The notes: generated by a model not told the origin, from the sequence alone. 64,000 bases of DNA from Muricea muricata (GCA_963855995.1 OY979718.1:24232282-24296281), one strand, 5' to 3'; counted from the first letter of the stretch, positions 1-10,800 are shown. A program made the numbers and translations.

Positions 1-452
1 AAAAAAAATTTGCTAAAATCCTGTGAATACATTCTCATCTTCATTATGTTAGAAAAATTCTATTGTTGGTAAATCACCAACGATTTAACGAAATTATGGG
101 CTAGACAGACAATTGCATGTACGTGCGAGAAAAACTTACAGCAAATGTGAGTAACACAAATTGATTGAGAAGCGCAGGTTCTTCTGCTGCTTTCTTCGAC
201 AAAATACTGTCCCATATCTATGGCAAACACATACACAATCCTCTTCAAAATGCTTTCAGGATGGCCGTAACATTAAAGACGTAACAAAGTAAAATAACAA
301 TGCATAGGATACAAAATTCTTAATCATTATAGACGTGCAATTTGCATAGCTGCATCAAAAGAGAAAAAATCAACTACAGTCAACTCCGGTCTTTCGCCTT
401 GCACATACCTCGCTCTCGCAGACATGTACCCCGCTATTAGGGATACTTTGTA
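1..452. other. Intergenic, nothing recognised
   Basis: AT-rich sequence with no coding region, RNA gene or repeat that I can support. The short open frames are broken and not protein-like. Confidence 0.5.
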
Positions 453-1238
453 CATCCTCGGCATAATACAGACTCACTACCATCCTCGGCATAATACAGA
501 CTTACTATCACCCTCGGCATAATACAGACTCACTACCATCCTCGGCATAATACAGACTTACTATCACCCTCGGCATAATACAGACTCACTTTCATCCTCG
601 ACATAATACAGACTCATTATCATCCTCGGCATAATACATGAATCACTCTTATCCACGTCATAATACAGACTTACTATAATCTTCGGCATAATGCAGCCTC
701 TCTATCATCTTCGGAATAATACAGACTTACTATCACCCTCGGCATAATACAGACTCACTATCACTCTCGGCATAATACAGACTCACTATCACCCTCGGCA
801 TAATACAGACTCACTATCATCCTCGGCATAATACAGACTCACTATCACCCTCGGCATAATACAGACTCACTATCACCCTCGGCATAATACAGACTCACTA
901 TCATCCTCGGCATAATACAGACTCACTATCATCCTCGGCATAATACAGACTCACTATCATCCTCAGCATAATACAGACTCATTATCATCCTCAGCATAAT
1001 ACAGACTCACTATCTTCCTCGGCATAATACAGACTCACTATCGTCCTCGGCATAATACAGACTCACTATCATCCTCAGCATAATACAGACTCATTATCAT
1101 CCTCGCCATAATACAGACTCACTATCATCCTCGGCATAATACAGACTCACCATCTTCCTCGGCATAATACATGAATCACTATCATCCTCGCCATAATACA
1201 AACTCGCTATCATCTTCGGCATAATACAGACTCGCTAT
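453..1238. repeat. 28-bp minisatellite, about 28 copies
   Basis: A head-to-tail array with a 28-bp period whose core is CCTCGGCATAATACAGACTC followed by ACTATCAT. Copies differ at a few positions (CACC/CATC, CTCAC/TTACT, an occasional ATGAATCACT variant in place of CAGACTCACT). The most uniform copies are central and the edges are more diverged, as expected for turnover by unequal exchange. The period is not a multiple of three and every frame meets stops, so this is not a protein repeat. Confidence 0.95.
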
Positions 1239-1780
1239 TACAGGCACTGAATGATGGTCTCCAGGGTGTCCGCTACAACAAGTTGGTTGTGGTTTGATCG
1301 GGAAATTATTAAATACTTCCCATACTTGCCTTTCTCCCAGCAGACTCCAGTAGTTTTTGCTTGTCAGATGCTTTGAAATTCTCTATTGTATTTGTGTTAT
1401 GTAGTTCTCCTTCGCAACTGAAACAATTCTTCGAAATTTGGGAGTTTCTAAAGAAACAAATAGATTATGCAAATACTATGGTGATTATATCATTATATTA
1501 TTACATTATTATTATTATTTCATGACCATGCATTTGACTGTATACCATGCATTGCTCATGAAAAACCAGCCTCGTCCAAGGTTCGTGGTGCGATCGTTTT
1601 TAAAACTGGACGAAACGAGGAAACCAAATTAGCTAGTGTAAAGAAACTCACGAGAAACGAAGACCCGAGCATTGATGCCATTTACATGCACAGTGTCGTC
1701 AGCGAGATATTCGAAACCAGCGATTAAACAGTAACCAATTCCAGAGAGAAAAGGTCATCGAAGAGTTAAAGACTCCGTGT
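1239..1780. other. Intergenic, no gene seen
   Basis: No supportable gene. The right end runs into the decayed retroelement that follows. Confidence 0.4.
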
Positions 1781-1789
1781 GATTGTGCA

Positions 1790-2990
1790 ACAGGAAGAAG
1801 CGACAGATTGAGTCAACGTAATCGTCATCGTTCAAAAACCGAAAAGTGCAGTGAGACTGTGTATTGATCCGAGGATCCCATTGGCGCCACGGGGAGCTTC
1901 CACCATTTGATAAGACTGTGGATGAAATCATCAGTTGTCTCAAAAGTGCTAATACTATTAGCATATTGGATGCAAGAGTCTTCATTCCTTTGCACCTTCA
2001 ACACATATACTTACGAGGTTACCTTTAAGTTTGGAGTATAATGTGCCAAAATGATATTCCACAGAACCATGGTCGAAATGGTTTAAGATTTAGGCGGTGT
2101 GGAGGTTATTCCGGATGATAACATAACAATAAAATTAAAAAATGATGATCTATTCCAGAAATCATTCCTTCTTTCACAAAAAATAGTGACTTAATCTCAA
2201 GATTCATTCCGATCTTCAGTTTAAAAAGACCAATTTTACAACATTTTGAGGAAGGTTTGCAAACTTTGAAAATTTTGCCCGGAGGAAGGTTCAAGGCTTT
2301 TTGCAACTATGGCAAAGATGAGGAGCAGTGTTGCTACAAGAGCGAAAGCCTGTGTGTTATCCCTCGAGCGGTCTTCGCTTGTCGTAAGCTCCATCAGCGT
2401 ATATATGGCAGAGGCGCCATTGTTGAGAGAGACAATAAACCTCCTCAAGAGATCAACAGTAAACCGATGTCACAAACCGTTGTATAACATTTTGGCAAGG
2501 CAAATTTTTAATATGTGACGTGGAGATGTGTCATGTTCCTGTCGTGGAGATGTGTCATGTTCCTCACAAAAAAGTATTTGCTGGCATTTTAAGTCGAGCA
2601 TCTTTGCCTAATTATGAATTGGGAAATTACCAGGAATTCCAGGAGGTTTACATGGTTGTTGCAGATAAAAACTTATTCTGAACTACTAGAGGTCCTTAAG
2701 TTAGCCAAGAGTGGTTGGTTGGGCACTAGACAACAAGTTCCTGTCGTAGCCAGACCATACTGGACTTTACGATAAAGTAGTAATAGTTTGCTGTTCAAAG
2801 GAACACACCCAATCGTGCCATGAAATCCTAGATCAGAAACACTTTGTCAAATCCACAGGAGTCAGCTGGGGGTAATCAAATGTAGCAGAAAAAGATGTAT
2901 TATTCTGAACAGACATGCCAGCAAACATTAAGAAATTGTTGCCAATTCTAGCGTGTGAGCAGATTATGCAAAGCAACCCTTTAAGCCTCT
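1790..2990 (+). pseudogene. Decayed Ty3/gypsy pol (RT, RNase H, integrase start)
   Basis: Reading across frames gives gypsy Pol landmarks in the right order. Near 1905-1985 is TVDEIISCLKSANTISILDA (RT, start of the palm). Near 2045-2125 is FHRTMVEM followed by GGVEVIPDD, the site of the RT catalytic YxDD-type motif. Near 2320-2470 is GAVLLQERKPVCY and FACRKLHQRIYGR (RNase H), then near 2590-2670 LSRASLPN (RNase H-integrase linker). Near 2740-2990 is PYWT, then HRSQLGVIKCSRKR, corresponding to the integrase HHCC zinc-binding region. Stops and frame changes occur throughout, so it is inactive. No LTR pair was found. Sequence between the motifs is heavily diverged, which suggests an old copy. 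Confidence 0.75.
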
Positions 2991-3189
2991 GAAGCTAACA
3001 GCTGCCGGAAATTTCCATGGGAAAAATAGGAACAAATCTGTTTTAATTTCGTGGAGAGAATTTTTTTGTGTCCTGCGTTTTACCAAGACGGGATCGACGA
3101 GAAGCAGTACTGTCGTAACCGAGCTCCAACGCCAATTCGGTATCGATTGAATTCCAACCAAGTTTCTATCTCTGAAATATGCCCCAATA

Positions 3190-3720
3190 TAGTAGCCATA
3201 TAGGGTAGTGGTTACAGACCCATAATAAATCTCTGTAACATGATCTCTTGCAAAAATTAAAGCGATATCTTAATAAATAAATATCTGTGATCTCAAAGAG
3301 GTAAATCAGTTCTTGCGATACCACTACTTCAAGATAGAGGGCATCCACCGGCTTCGCAATCTGATGCCGCCACACGACTGGCTAGCGAAAATAGGTCTGC
3401 AAAACGCTTATTCTGCCATCCTCATTTGGGTTAAACATCAGAAGTACCTTCAATTTGTCTCAAGGGGGCCTGGCATCGACTCCTTGAATCCTTACCAAAT
3501 AATAAAACCAGGCAGTATTCCTACTTCGACTCCACTACCGCAATTTCCAAAGCTTGAAAAACAATGTCAAAAAAGCCCTCAACCCAAGCTGTTTGGAGGA
3601 ATTTCATTAGGGAATTTCATTAGTAAGTTATACCTCATTATGACGTGCCGATCTGGGGAAAATACTTGTTTGCAATATATGACTTGTTTTGTGATGGAAA
3701 TATGTATTGTTAACACGTAA
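3190..3720 (+). pseudogene. DIRS-type reverse transcriptase fragment
   Basis: The frame opening at 3313 reads YHYFKIEGIHRLRNLMPP, then DWLAKIGLQNAYSAILI and HQKYLQF. This order (HFKMEG-type start, GDW, K-DLKDAY-type aspartate region, HQKYLRF) is the palm start of DIRS/Ngaro-type tyrosine-recombinase retrotransposons. Upstream, 3195-3240 read in other frames resembles the preceding R-P-I-I-N-L segment. The catalytic DLKDAY aspartate position is changed here (GLQNAY), and nothing after residue 60 of the open frame resembles RT, so this is a broken scrap. No recombinase gene or split repeats are seen nearby. Confidence 0.6.
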
Positions 3721-3774
3721 TTTTTACTTGTTGATAAACTGGTCCAAGGTCTCTTAAAAATAGACTTAGCACTT

Positions 3775-3950
3775 CATACAACAGTACTCTTCTCAAAAAA
3801 TATAGTTCTTCTCACTGAAAATTTTAATCTAGCTTCTCTCTCAAAAATTTAATACTTCTTCTTAAAAAATGTATTACTTTTTCCAAAGTATATTAGTACT
3901 TCTTGTTGAAAATTTTAATACTTCTTTCAAAAAGATAATACTTTTTTGAC
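3775..3950. repeat. Degenerate tandem repeat (ACTTCTT.AAAAAT)
   Basis: About five loose copies of a 30-40 bp AT-rich unit made of ACTTCTT, a run of A, then TTTAATA. Copies vary in length and sequence. Confidence 0.5.
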
Positions 3951-4794
3951 GCCCGCAAACATGTTGAACATCACAGCTTATGAATGTCTGTTTGAAGTAA
4001 ATCTCCTTGAAGAATGATAGTAATGACAAGATCCGTACCAACAATCAGTATCCAGTGATAAATCACGCTTCAATTGGCTTTTCAAAACAAAAAGTCGTCA
4101 TTGTTTGTGATTTATTCCTTTGAAAACCAATTTCTGTCAGTATAGGTTGGTGGCGATCCGTCTATGATAAAATTATACGTCAGAAAATGTTTGAATTTTA
4201 CTCATGCAATGAGAAGTGCATGCCGGAATATGAGCACAAAATTGAGGACACAGGCGACTCATCATCTGCTGAATAAAGTGTCGTTGAACATTTTAATATT
4301 GTAAAAAAGGTTTTTTTCAATTTATTCGTGCCATCACTCTTTTCTATACTGTTACATCTGTTTTTGTTTAACTGCTTTTGTTAGTCATTAACACTGTTGG
4401 TACTGAGTTAATTAATTAATAGTTCCATTTTACTGCCGAGTTTCAATTTGTATCTACAATACTTGTATTGTGTTGTGACGAATCTACAATTTATTTATCT
4501 AAAATCAGTTCAACCCACGCCTAAACCACAGATCCCAGATCCTGCCTTTCAATTGCAACCATGTATTGAAATTATATTTGGCTACCATGCCACGTTGCGT
4601 GACTGTACAAAGGCCTCTGCATGTGCTGTTACCATTGAAATAAATTTGTTAGAAATAATAGTTATTGTACATTGACGATTGTTAATTAACTCATTGTTGT
4701 GTTCGGAATAATCATTTGCAACACTTGTGACTCTTGTATTTCGCAACCAGAAGTTACACATACTTGCACTCGACATTATTTCGATTTATCAACA
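3951..4794. other. Intergenic, nothing recognised
   Basis: AT-rich sequence. The small open frames (for example 4448-4675) do not resemble any protein family I know. Confidence 0.4.
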
Positions 4795-5200
4795 GATTAT
4801 GGTAAGATTTTAGCAGAATTTTACAAAATCACTGCAAAATTTTGTAAGATTCTACAACAGATTAAGACTTTTCAAGATCATGGAAAGATCTACCAAGATT
4901 TTTGGCAAGATTTTACAATATTATGGGAGAATCATGAAAGATCTTTGTTAAGATCCCACAAAATCTTGAGAAGGTCTTGCACGACCCCTAAGATCATCAC
5001 GTCTATCAAAACAAGTTGATAGCAGGATCATGGCAACATGCAGCAAATCTTTGCTAAGATCTTACAAGGCCTTTGAAAAAATTCTGCAGGATCTTGACCA
5101 GATCTTAGAAGATCCTCCAAGATCTTTTCATGCATTAAAGCAAGATCATCGCACGATCTTACTTAAGACATTGGCAAGATCTTGTAAGGATCATGGAAAG
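4795..5200. repeat. AAGATC-rich degenerate repeat
   Basis: The motifs AAGATCTT, CAAGATC and GATCATGG recur every 10-25 bp over about 400 bp, with loose spacing. GATC occurs far more often than in the flanks. The stretch is open in pieces (4699-5019, 5030-5281), but the encoded residues simply reflect the repeat. Confidence 0.6.
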
Positions 5201-5322
5201 GTCGTTATTAAATTAAGGAAAATAGATGTGAGCGTTAGGGGGGCTAGGTCACCCTTTCATAGAAAACAACTTGAAGTTTAAACGATTTTAATTTAAACGA
5301 CAATGCAGTGGGAATTTTTTAA

Positions 5323-5661
5323 AGTGCAACTAACACCTTCTATGATTTTTTGTATGTGATATGTTTGGATCATTCTAAGAAAAAATGTAATACATCTTTA
5401 TAGTCAAAATCTTCATCGTCATCAACCTTTCACTGATAAAGTTTCCGGATATGATGTCATTAGGTGAATTGCAAATAAGTTTTCCTTTGATTTTTTTGCT
5501 CCAAAAATTCACCTTGTGACATCATATCCACAATCTTTATTAGTGAAAAGTTGATGAAGATGAGGACTTTGACTATAAAGATATATTCCATTTCTAAGAA
5601 TGATCCAAACATATCACATAAGGTGTTCATGCAAAAAATCATATAAGGTGTTAGTTCCACT
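5323..5661. mobile_element. Foldback MITE flanked by TTAA
   Basis: The two ends are inverted copies, AGTGCAACTAACACC on the left and GGTGTTAGTTCCACT on the right. Homology continues inward for about 140 bp per arm, leaving a short spacer near 5470-5510. TTAA lies immediately outside both ends (5319-5322 and 5662-5665), which fits a TTAA target duplication as used by piggyBac-type transposases. The terminal bases are not the usual piggyBac CCC, so the family assignment is tentative. There is no coding capacity. Confidence 0.75.
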
Positions 5662-5665
5662 TTAA

Positions 5666-6122
5666 GTCTTGAACGAGTCTTTTAGACATGCTAACGGTGG
5701 TATCAAACAGTGCCACAGACGATTGTCGGTCGTGTGCTTTTCATGGCATGCTTTGTTGGGTTTTTCAGTCTTATAAATCTTGATAGGTTAAAATTTTTGT
5801 AGTAGCTATGTGATTTCTTATAGACCTTGGCTGTTTTATTGGTCAAAATGTTGTGGATTTTAATAGCGTATTTAAAGATTGTTAATAAATGATTTGAGAC
5901 TATACACATCTAACGTCAGCGATGAAAGACCGTAATTTCGGATAAACGAACATTGAACAAGAAAGACGATGACATAGAACAGAGGCCTGTGAACTTACCC
6001 TGCTAGAAGAAACAATTCAACATTATTTTTACAAATGCGCGCACGACCGAAAAAATACGAGGGACGAAGTCGAAGGTCTTTTCAAATTGTAGGTGGTAAA
6101 TATCTGCAACCCAAGGAATTAT
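5666..6122. other. Intergenic, or intron of the minus-strand ATG7-like gene
   Basis: No exon recognised. If the ATG7-like gene is intact, this is part of its second intron. Confidence 0.4.
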
Positions 6123-6524
6123 ATGGCGTCAGCAGAGGCTGAAATCCGCAATGTTTTCGGCGACACTTTTTCATGCAGACCTTTCCTCCAGTAAGTGCAA
6201 TGCTAAGTGATGTCTACTGTTAGCAATTCCATGTGCGTTACGACTTTTTCCGACCGTATATTTAAAATGGTGAAAAAAAATTATTGATTAAAAAACCTTC
6301 AAGTTTAATGCTCTTTTTTCACTATCACTTGCAGATACAGTGAGTCCAGCTACCTTTGGTGCGTCCAATCCAGGACTCATCTCACAGCAAGTATGCTTCT
6401 GAGAGAATCTTTTATTTGTGCAATGGTAAAAATATTTTCATTCGGCAAAAGATGGGGCGATCCATTCAACTTGGATATCGACTCGTTGAGTAGATGGAAC
6501 ATTCCATCTTCCCCCACTTGGTAA
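6123..6524 (+). CDS. Candidate two-exon small gene antisense in ATG7 intron
   Basis: Possible exon 1 is 6123-6190: ATG in a fair context (TATATGGCG), reading MASAEAEIRNVFGDTFSCRP, ending at a consensus donor GTAAGT. Possible exon 2 is 6335-6524, preceded by a pyrimidine tract and TTGCAG, and stays open in the matching phase until TAA. The spliced product would be 85 aa with no homology I recognise. The IRNVFGDTFSCRP segment faintly recalls the N-terminal FGF.SFRP motif of RecQ-type helicases, but no helicase motif follows. It lies opposite the ATG7-like exons, between exon 1 and the left limit of the seen gene. The support is the splice signals and phase only. Confidence 0.3.
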
Positions 6525-6582
6525 CGGTATATAATATTAACCTATATTATTAAGTCAACATAATAAAATAATACATCAATAC

Positions 6583-6637
6583 CTTTCCAATGCATCATAA
6601 TCAAGGTTAAATCTGGAAGGCAATCCATCAAGATCAT
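6583..6637 (-). CDS. ATG7: ATG7-like gene, exon 2
   Basis: A 55-nt exon reading DDLDGLPSRFNLDYDALE, the segment that follows the GYY motif at the N-terminus of ATG7. It is bounded by TTTTCAG on its 5' side (minus strand) and a GTATTG donor on its 3' side. Exon 1 ends in phase 1 and this exon supplies the next two bases, so the junction codon is GAT (Asp) and the frame is kept. It ends in phase 2. The next exon would be at lower coordinates, but I find none down to position 1. Either the intron exceeds 6.5 kb or the gene is truncated here. Confidence 0.85.
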
Positions 6638-6640
6638 CTG

Positions 6641-7640
6641 AAAAGAATCATCAAAATTAATAAATGTGAACAAAAGCATACTCGTGGTAAATTTGTGCAA
6701 TTGTCATCATGCATGTAAAAGTATAGATTGAAATAAACTTCAGTGTGTTTTGGCTGACATAAGGTAATATAATTATAACATCAATATTTCAAATCAATGC
6801 TCAGCAGAAGCCTACAATGAAATACTATTTTATTTTTATTCAGAAAAAATTCAACTAACTTAGAGCTTTAGAAAGCTATGGGCAGATTTCAATTAAGAGC
6901 TTTTCCCACAGGAAGCCAATGCTGAATAATAGTATCTGGTGGGTTTAGTGATCACCAATACATTGGCCTGGATGTCAGAGTTGGGAAGTTTTTATTAGTA
7001 AAGCTGATCCAGTTATCAAAAACAACTAGTTTCGCGTTGGAAGTGTGAAATCGAAGCGATGCTAAATGTAGACGCTATGCTGAATTTGATATGTGAAATT
7101 TTGAATTAGTTACCTAAAAAGGAATACATGATTATTGGCGGTTATCTGACACAATACTGCAATGCTCACAATTGGAATGGACAACTGCTACTCAAGAGAT
7201 TGAGATACGTAAAACACTTTTGACTGTTCTACAACAAGATGAGTCAATTTCTTCTCATAGATGAACCTAAAACTATTGGTGAGAAATGTGCAATACTCTT
7301 GTTTCTGGCATAAGATCCCGCTTCAGTGATTTAGATGCCTCACAAACTGATGTATCTAACTTCAGTGTATCCAACTAAGTGTGTGACAACATTTTAGCAG
7401 AGATAATTTTGAAGTTCCCCCCCCCCCCAGAAAGCATGGTTATCTTAAAAGGCATGTACAATTCAAGGCAGCCAGTGCAAAGTATCGTACTGGTACCTTG
7501 ACAACAACTCTTTTCACAGTTGGTGGATCACTACAGCGCTGATACTTTGAACCTGAAAAACACTGCTTCTACTAAAGTTCCAGAAATACAAACTGCAGTG
7601 CGACACTAACATTGACCTGAATACAACCCACATGCACATG
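6641..7640. other. Intron 1 of the ATG7-like gene (left part)
   Basis: No exon seen. It includes a C homopolymer near 7419-7428. Confidence 0.5.
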
Positions 7641-7830
7641 GACCTAAAGTTCCACCAAAATTTGATGAAACCTCTGACATGTTGATTTGAAAATCAAGAG
7701 AAGATAAACATCAAATTGTCATCGTGACATAAAGGGTCCTCGACAGTCACATGAACATTACTTTCATTCCATTTAATATCCACGCCTAACCCATCCCCCC
7801 CCCCCCACGGCCCACCCCATAGTGACAAGC
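7640..7830. repeat. Dispersed repeat also found inverted at 21.2 and 41.7 kb
   Basis: A stretch of about 110 bp containing GTCCTCGACAGTCACATGAA and CATTTAATATCC recurs in reverse complement near 21180-21290 and 41705-41816, in the copia-like blocks. Here the plus strand reads KVPPKFDETSDMLI before a stop, which could be the start of a retroelement Gag. It is therefore probably a remnant of the same retroelement family, lying in the ATG7 intron. A C homopolymer follows near 7796. Confidence 0.55.
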
Positions 7831-7976
7831 TTGAAAATTTTCAGTGTTGACACAAAATACCCCTCAGGAATTTGGAATTTGTCACCTTACCCCTAAGAAA
7901 ACTAAAACAATCAAAGGAAGCTGACAATCATTCCCTAGAAGTGCAAATAGAATGACCTAATAAAATAGTCACTTAC

Positions 7977-8136
7977 CAATTGCATAATATCCCTGAATGA
8001 CTTTGGCAGTTTCATCTAAATGATATTCTTCCAATTTCTTCAGCTGCAAACTGCTCCAAAATCCAGCATCAACAGCGCTAGAAAAAGGGGCAAACTGTAG
8101 GACTTTTGCGTGACTTTTTCCTTCTTCGTCAGCCAT
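7977..8136 (-). CDS. ATG7: ATG7-like gene, exon 1 (E1-like autophagy enzyme)
   Basis: ATG7 is the E1-like enzyme that activates ATG12 and ATG8/LC3 for autophagosome formation in the cytosol. This exon encodes its N-terminus: MADEEGKSHAKV, then LQFAPFSSAVDAGFW, KKLEEYHLDETAKVIQGYY. That order (LQFAPFSS.D.GFW, KL.EY.LDE, GYY) is characteristic of animal ATG7. I chose the ATG at 8136 because it has a good context (AAAATATGG) and fits the family start; the open frame extends upstream only through a TTG. The donor GTAAGT follows at 7976. Only about 71 residues of a protein of roughly 700 are covered by exons 1 and 2; the catalytic E1 domain is outside the window or absent. Confidence 0.9.
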
Positions 8137-8984
8137 ATTTTCACTGTATTTTACTAACAATTTCAATTTTGCCTAGTTTTGATTTTATTTTCTTTACGGT
8201 GCTTCCACCCAGCATGGTCACACTTCAGATTCTCATTTTTCGGTGTTGAGCGGCGATCTTCCGTGAACTTCAATATTGCGTTAACGTGAGAGCATTAACG
8301 TCATGTAAGACAATGAAAAGGCACTAAAAACCAAAAAGCCTCTGCGGAGGAGAGAGTAGTCTTGACTGAGACCGAGGAAAACTGTATATTTTGTGGACCC
8401 TCGACTGTACACGCTGATGCTTCCAGCTTCCCTCGGCTTCACCTCGGAAAGCATTGATAGTCTTGGGTCCACAAAACGCATAGACAATCAGATTGGGACC
8501 TACCTGCACGAACAGCACCTGCGATCAAGACATTAAAAGACAATAAAACTGTAGAAGCTGAAATTCTAAAGAACGAATCATAAACACTGATCACTATTGT
8601 CTCTGAAAGTTAATTAATTCCAAAACCCGTTCATATTAGGCAGGTCTTTACACACAAAACATACTGCTTTCTTGAGGTCTCAGTCAACAATCGTTTCCCT
8701 AGAAGTGGAAATATATATACCTAACCCCAACGATACGGAAAAATACAGCGAACTTTATACGAAAATAAATGTTTAAATATTTCATTAATTTTCTAAAAAA
8801 ACGTTAAATTTAATTCTGCACACAATGTCAATTCTGTACAAAGGTTGTGTGTTCACGTGACAGCGTACGTGATTTTTTTTGTTATTGGCTGGTGAATAAT
8901 GTCTCATTCGCGCGATAATGCGAACGAGACAGTCTAATTTCGTCAATTTCGCGTGATACGTTCTCCACCAATGAAACACATGAG
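8137..8984. other. Upstream region of ATG7-like gene; one repeat-like patch
   Basis: This should hold the promoter and 5' UTR of the ATG7-like gene; no clear TATA box is seen. Between about 8335 and 8490 CCGAGG/CCTCGG and GTGGACCCTCGA / GGGTCCACAAAACG recur in inverted form, suggesting a diverged foldback repeat. Nothing else recognised. Confidence 0.4.
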
Positions 8985-9175
8985 AAGGAGAACTTTGACT
9001 GGACGAACTATCGTCGATAGTGCGTCTGTTCAGACGAAGAACCGAATATAGTTCGTCCAGACAAATAATGCGTCTTGTGCCCGTCTTTATACTACAGACG
9101 GATAATCAGACGAATAATAAAACCTTGCCCAAGTTCGTCCAGACGCATAATGCGTCTCTAGTATAAAAACAGCCA
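8985..9175. repeat. MITE-like repeat with GTTCGTCCAGAC motifs
   Basis: GTTCGTCCAGAC followed by ATAATGCGTCT occurs twice in direct orientation (near 9050 and 9139). An inverted, diverged form, CTGGACGAACTATCG with GTGCGTCTG, lies near 8998. Short AGACG palindromes fill the interval. No coding capacity. Confidence 0.55.
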
Positions 9176-9383
9176 ATGAACACTTATTTACTGGGCACTC
9201 GGGAAAGCAGTATGTTTTGTGATGACGAGCCGGGGATGTTTCCGGAGGCGCAAAGTGACTGACCACAGCATTAAACAAGACAACAACTGTTTTTACTGTA
9301 TTACTCGCTAGGGCACTGGACCTAAGGGAGTATCGGTTTCGGCTTTGTCGAATCTCCAGTCGTCGTCAATAGACACAAAATAG

Positions 9384-9586
9384 AATACATCTTTCCGGAA
9401 AGTATACGTCAACAAACACGAAGACGAGGCTCTATAGCCAAAGTCCTGATTTATGCGAAATTACATGTAAATTTCAAAGTATCATCTTTGAATTTTACAT
9501 GTAATTTCGCATAAATTAGAACTTTGGCTATAGAGCCTCGTTTTCGTGTTTGTTGCCGTATGCTTTCCGGAAAGGTGTATTTGAAT
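9384..9586. repeat. About 200-bp near-perfect inverted repeat (hairpin)
   Basis: Two arms of about 100 bp meet at about 9482. The left arm reads inward through CTTTCCGGAAAG, CAACAAACACGAAGACGAGG, CTCTATAGCCAAAGT, TTATGCGAAATTACATGTAA. The right arm is its reverse complement with only a handful of mismatches and a loop of a few bases. It could be a foldback MITE or a hairpin RNA source; nothing in the sequence decides. Confidence 0.9.
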
Positions 9587-10600
9587 GAGCTACAGCAATT
9601 TGCATCCAATCACGAAGCACAAGCATTTTTGTGGGGGGTTTTGGTCGTTCGAAACGGAAGCCATTTAGCAAAACCCGACGGTACTGTAACTGCATCTTGC
9701 ATCTGTCTTCAGTGTCATGTTTTCATGCACAGTATTGTTATTAAACACGAAATAAAAGCTTGTAAATGTTTTTAAATAATACACATAAATTGCTTCTTAC
9801 AAGTGGAATGGGCTAAGTTTTGATCGGATAGGCTAATAGGTAGGTCATGGATTTACAAATTAAAGAACAGTGGGGTAAGAACTGAAACCTGTAGTACGCC
9901 GTGGGTTACAATCTTGAAGGTTGAAAGGCTTCTACCAATTCGCACTTGTTGTTGGTTGGTCTTGTTTGGACAGATGGCTCTAGTAACTATCGTAAAGCGC
10001 TAAGGAGTCCACATTAACTGCGCATTATTTCTGCAAGTCTACTTTGTATTGAAAGGTTACAAGATTTTGCGTCGAATGAAAATTGTGAAATTGTAAATCA
10101 GGCAAATTGTATGAATATAAAATGTCTGCTGGCTCAAAATGACGTCTTAGTACGCTTGCACCCTCTATGTTTTTTCCTTTGAATGCATTCGATAATTCGG
10201 CCCTAAGCTTTTTAAACTAACACGGTATGTAATCTAAATGTGTCAACATTAAGTTTGATTTCCTAAACTTTTTGTCTAAAATATACCCGGATTGAAAGGA
10301 AACTTTATGCTACAATTTGATTCTCACATCACTGGAAATAGCATTTCCGAGGTTAAATTTTTAAACATTCCTCTGTAGAGCATGTCCCCGAACCCCTTTA
10401 GATCATTGTAGCCTTCAAACATGATACTGTCAGATTTTGACCTGGATATCCTCCCCGGCCTGAAAATTCATAAAGGCAAATTTGATATGAGCTTTTGTCG
10501 AGCGACCTTCACTTGCATTATAATTTCTTCTATTGAGGATATCTACCTCAAAATGATATCAAAATATCATTAGCAACGGTCATGTTACAACTTGACCATT
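9587..10600. other. Intergenic, no gene seen
   Basis: No supportable gene. The open frame starting at 9524 begins inside the hairpin and shows no family resemblance. Confidence 0.4.
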
Positions 10601-10619
10601 CAACAATTCAGGTAGTGAC

Positions 10620-10800
10620 ATGGAAGAGCCAGGAATGGCAGTATGAGGTGGCGTTACTGATATAGTGTTACTGTTACTGTTGTTGTGTTACTGTTGTAGT
10701 GCAAGTGGTGCAGGTTAAGCGATGGGTTCTCAATTAAGCGATGTTGTCGGAATTATTGACATGGACGGTTTATGGTTTGCGGAAGATTTTATTGCGAGGA
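10620..10800 (+). repeat. Dispersed repeat, inverted copy at 29.9 kb
   Basis: Contains GTTACTG/TTGTGTTACTG repeats, then GGTTAAGCGATGGGTTCTCA, then ATTGACATGGACGG and GCGGAAGAT. The reverse complement of the whole stretch lies at about 29885-30040. A short piece (CTCAATTAAGCGATGTTGTC) also occurs at about 15748 and 33968. Confidence 0.75.

Noticed and set aside
453-1238. CRISPR-like array
   Set aside because: Units are contiguous with no unique spacers, and the genome is eukaryotic.
4699-5281. Open frames through the AAGATC-rich stretch
   Set aside because: The residues simply repeat the DNA pattern, and the frame breaks where the repeat phase changes.
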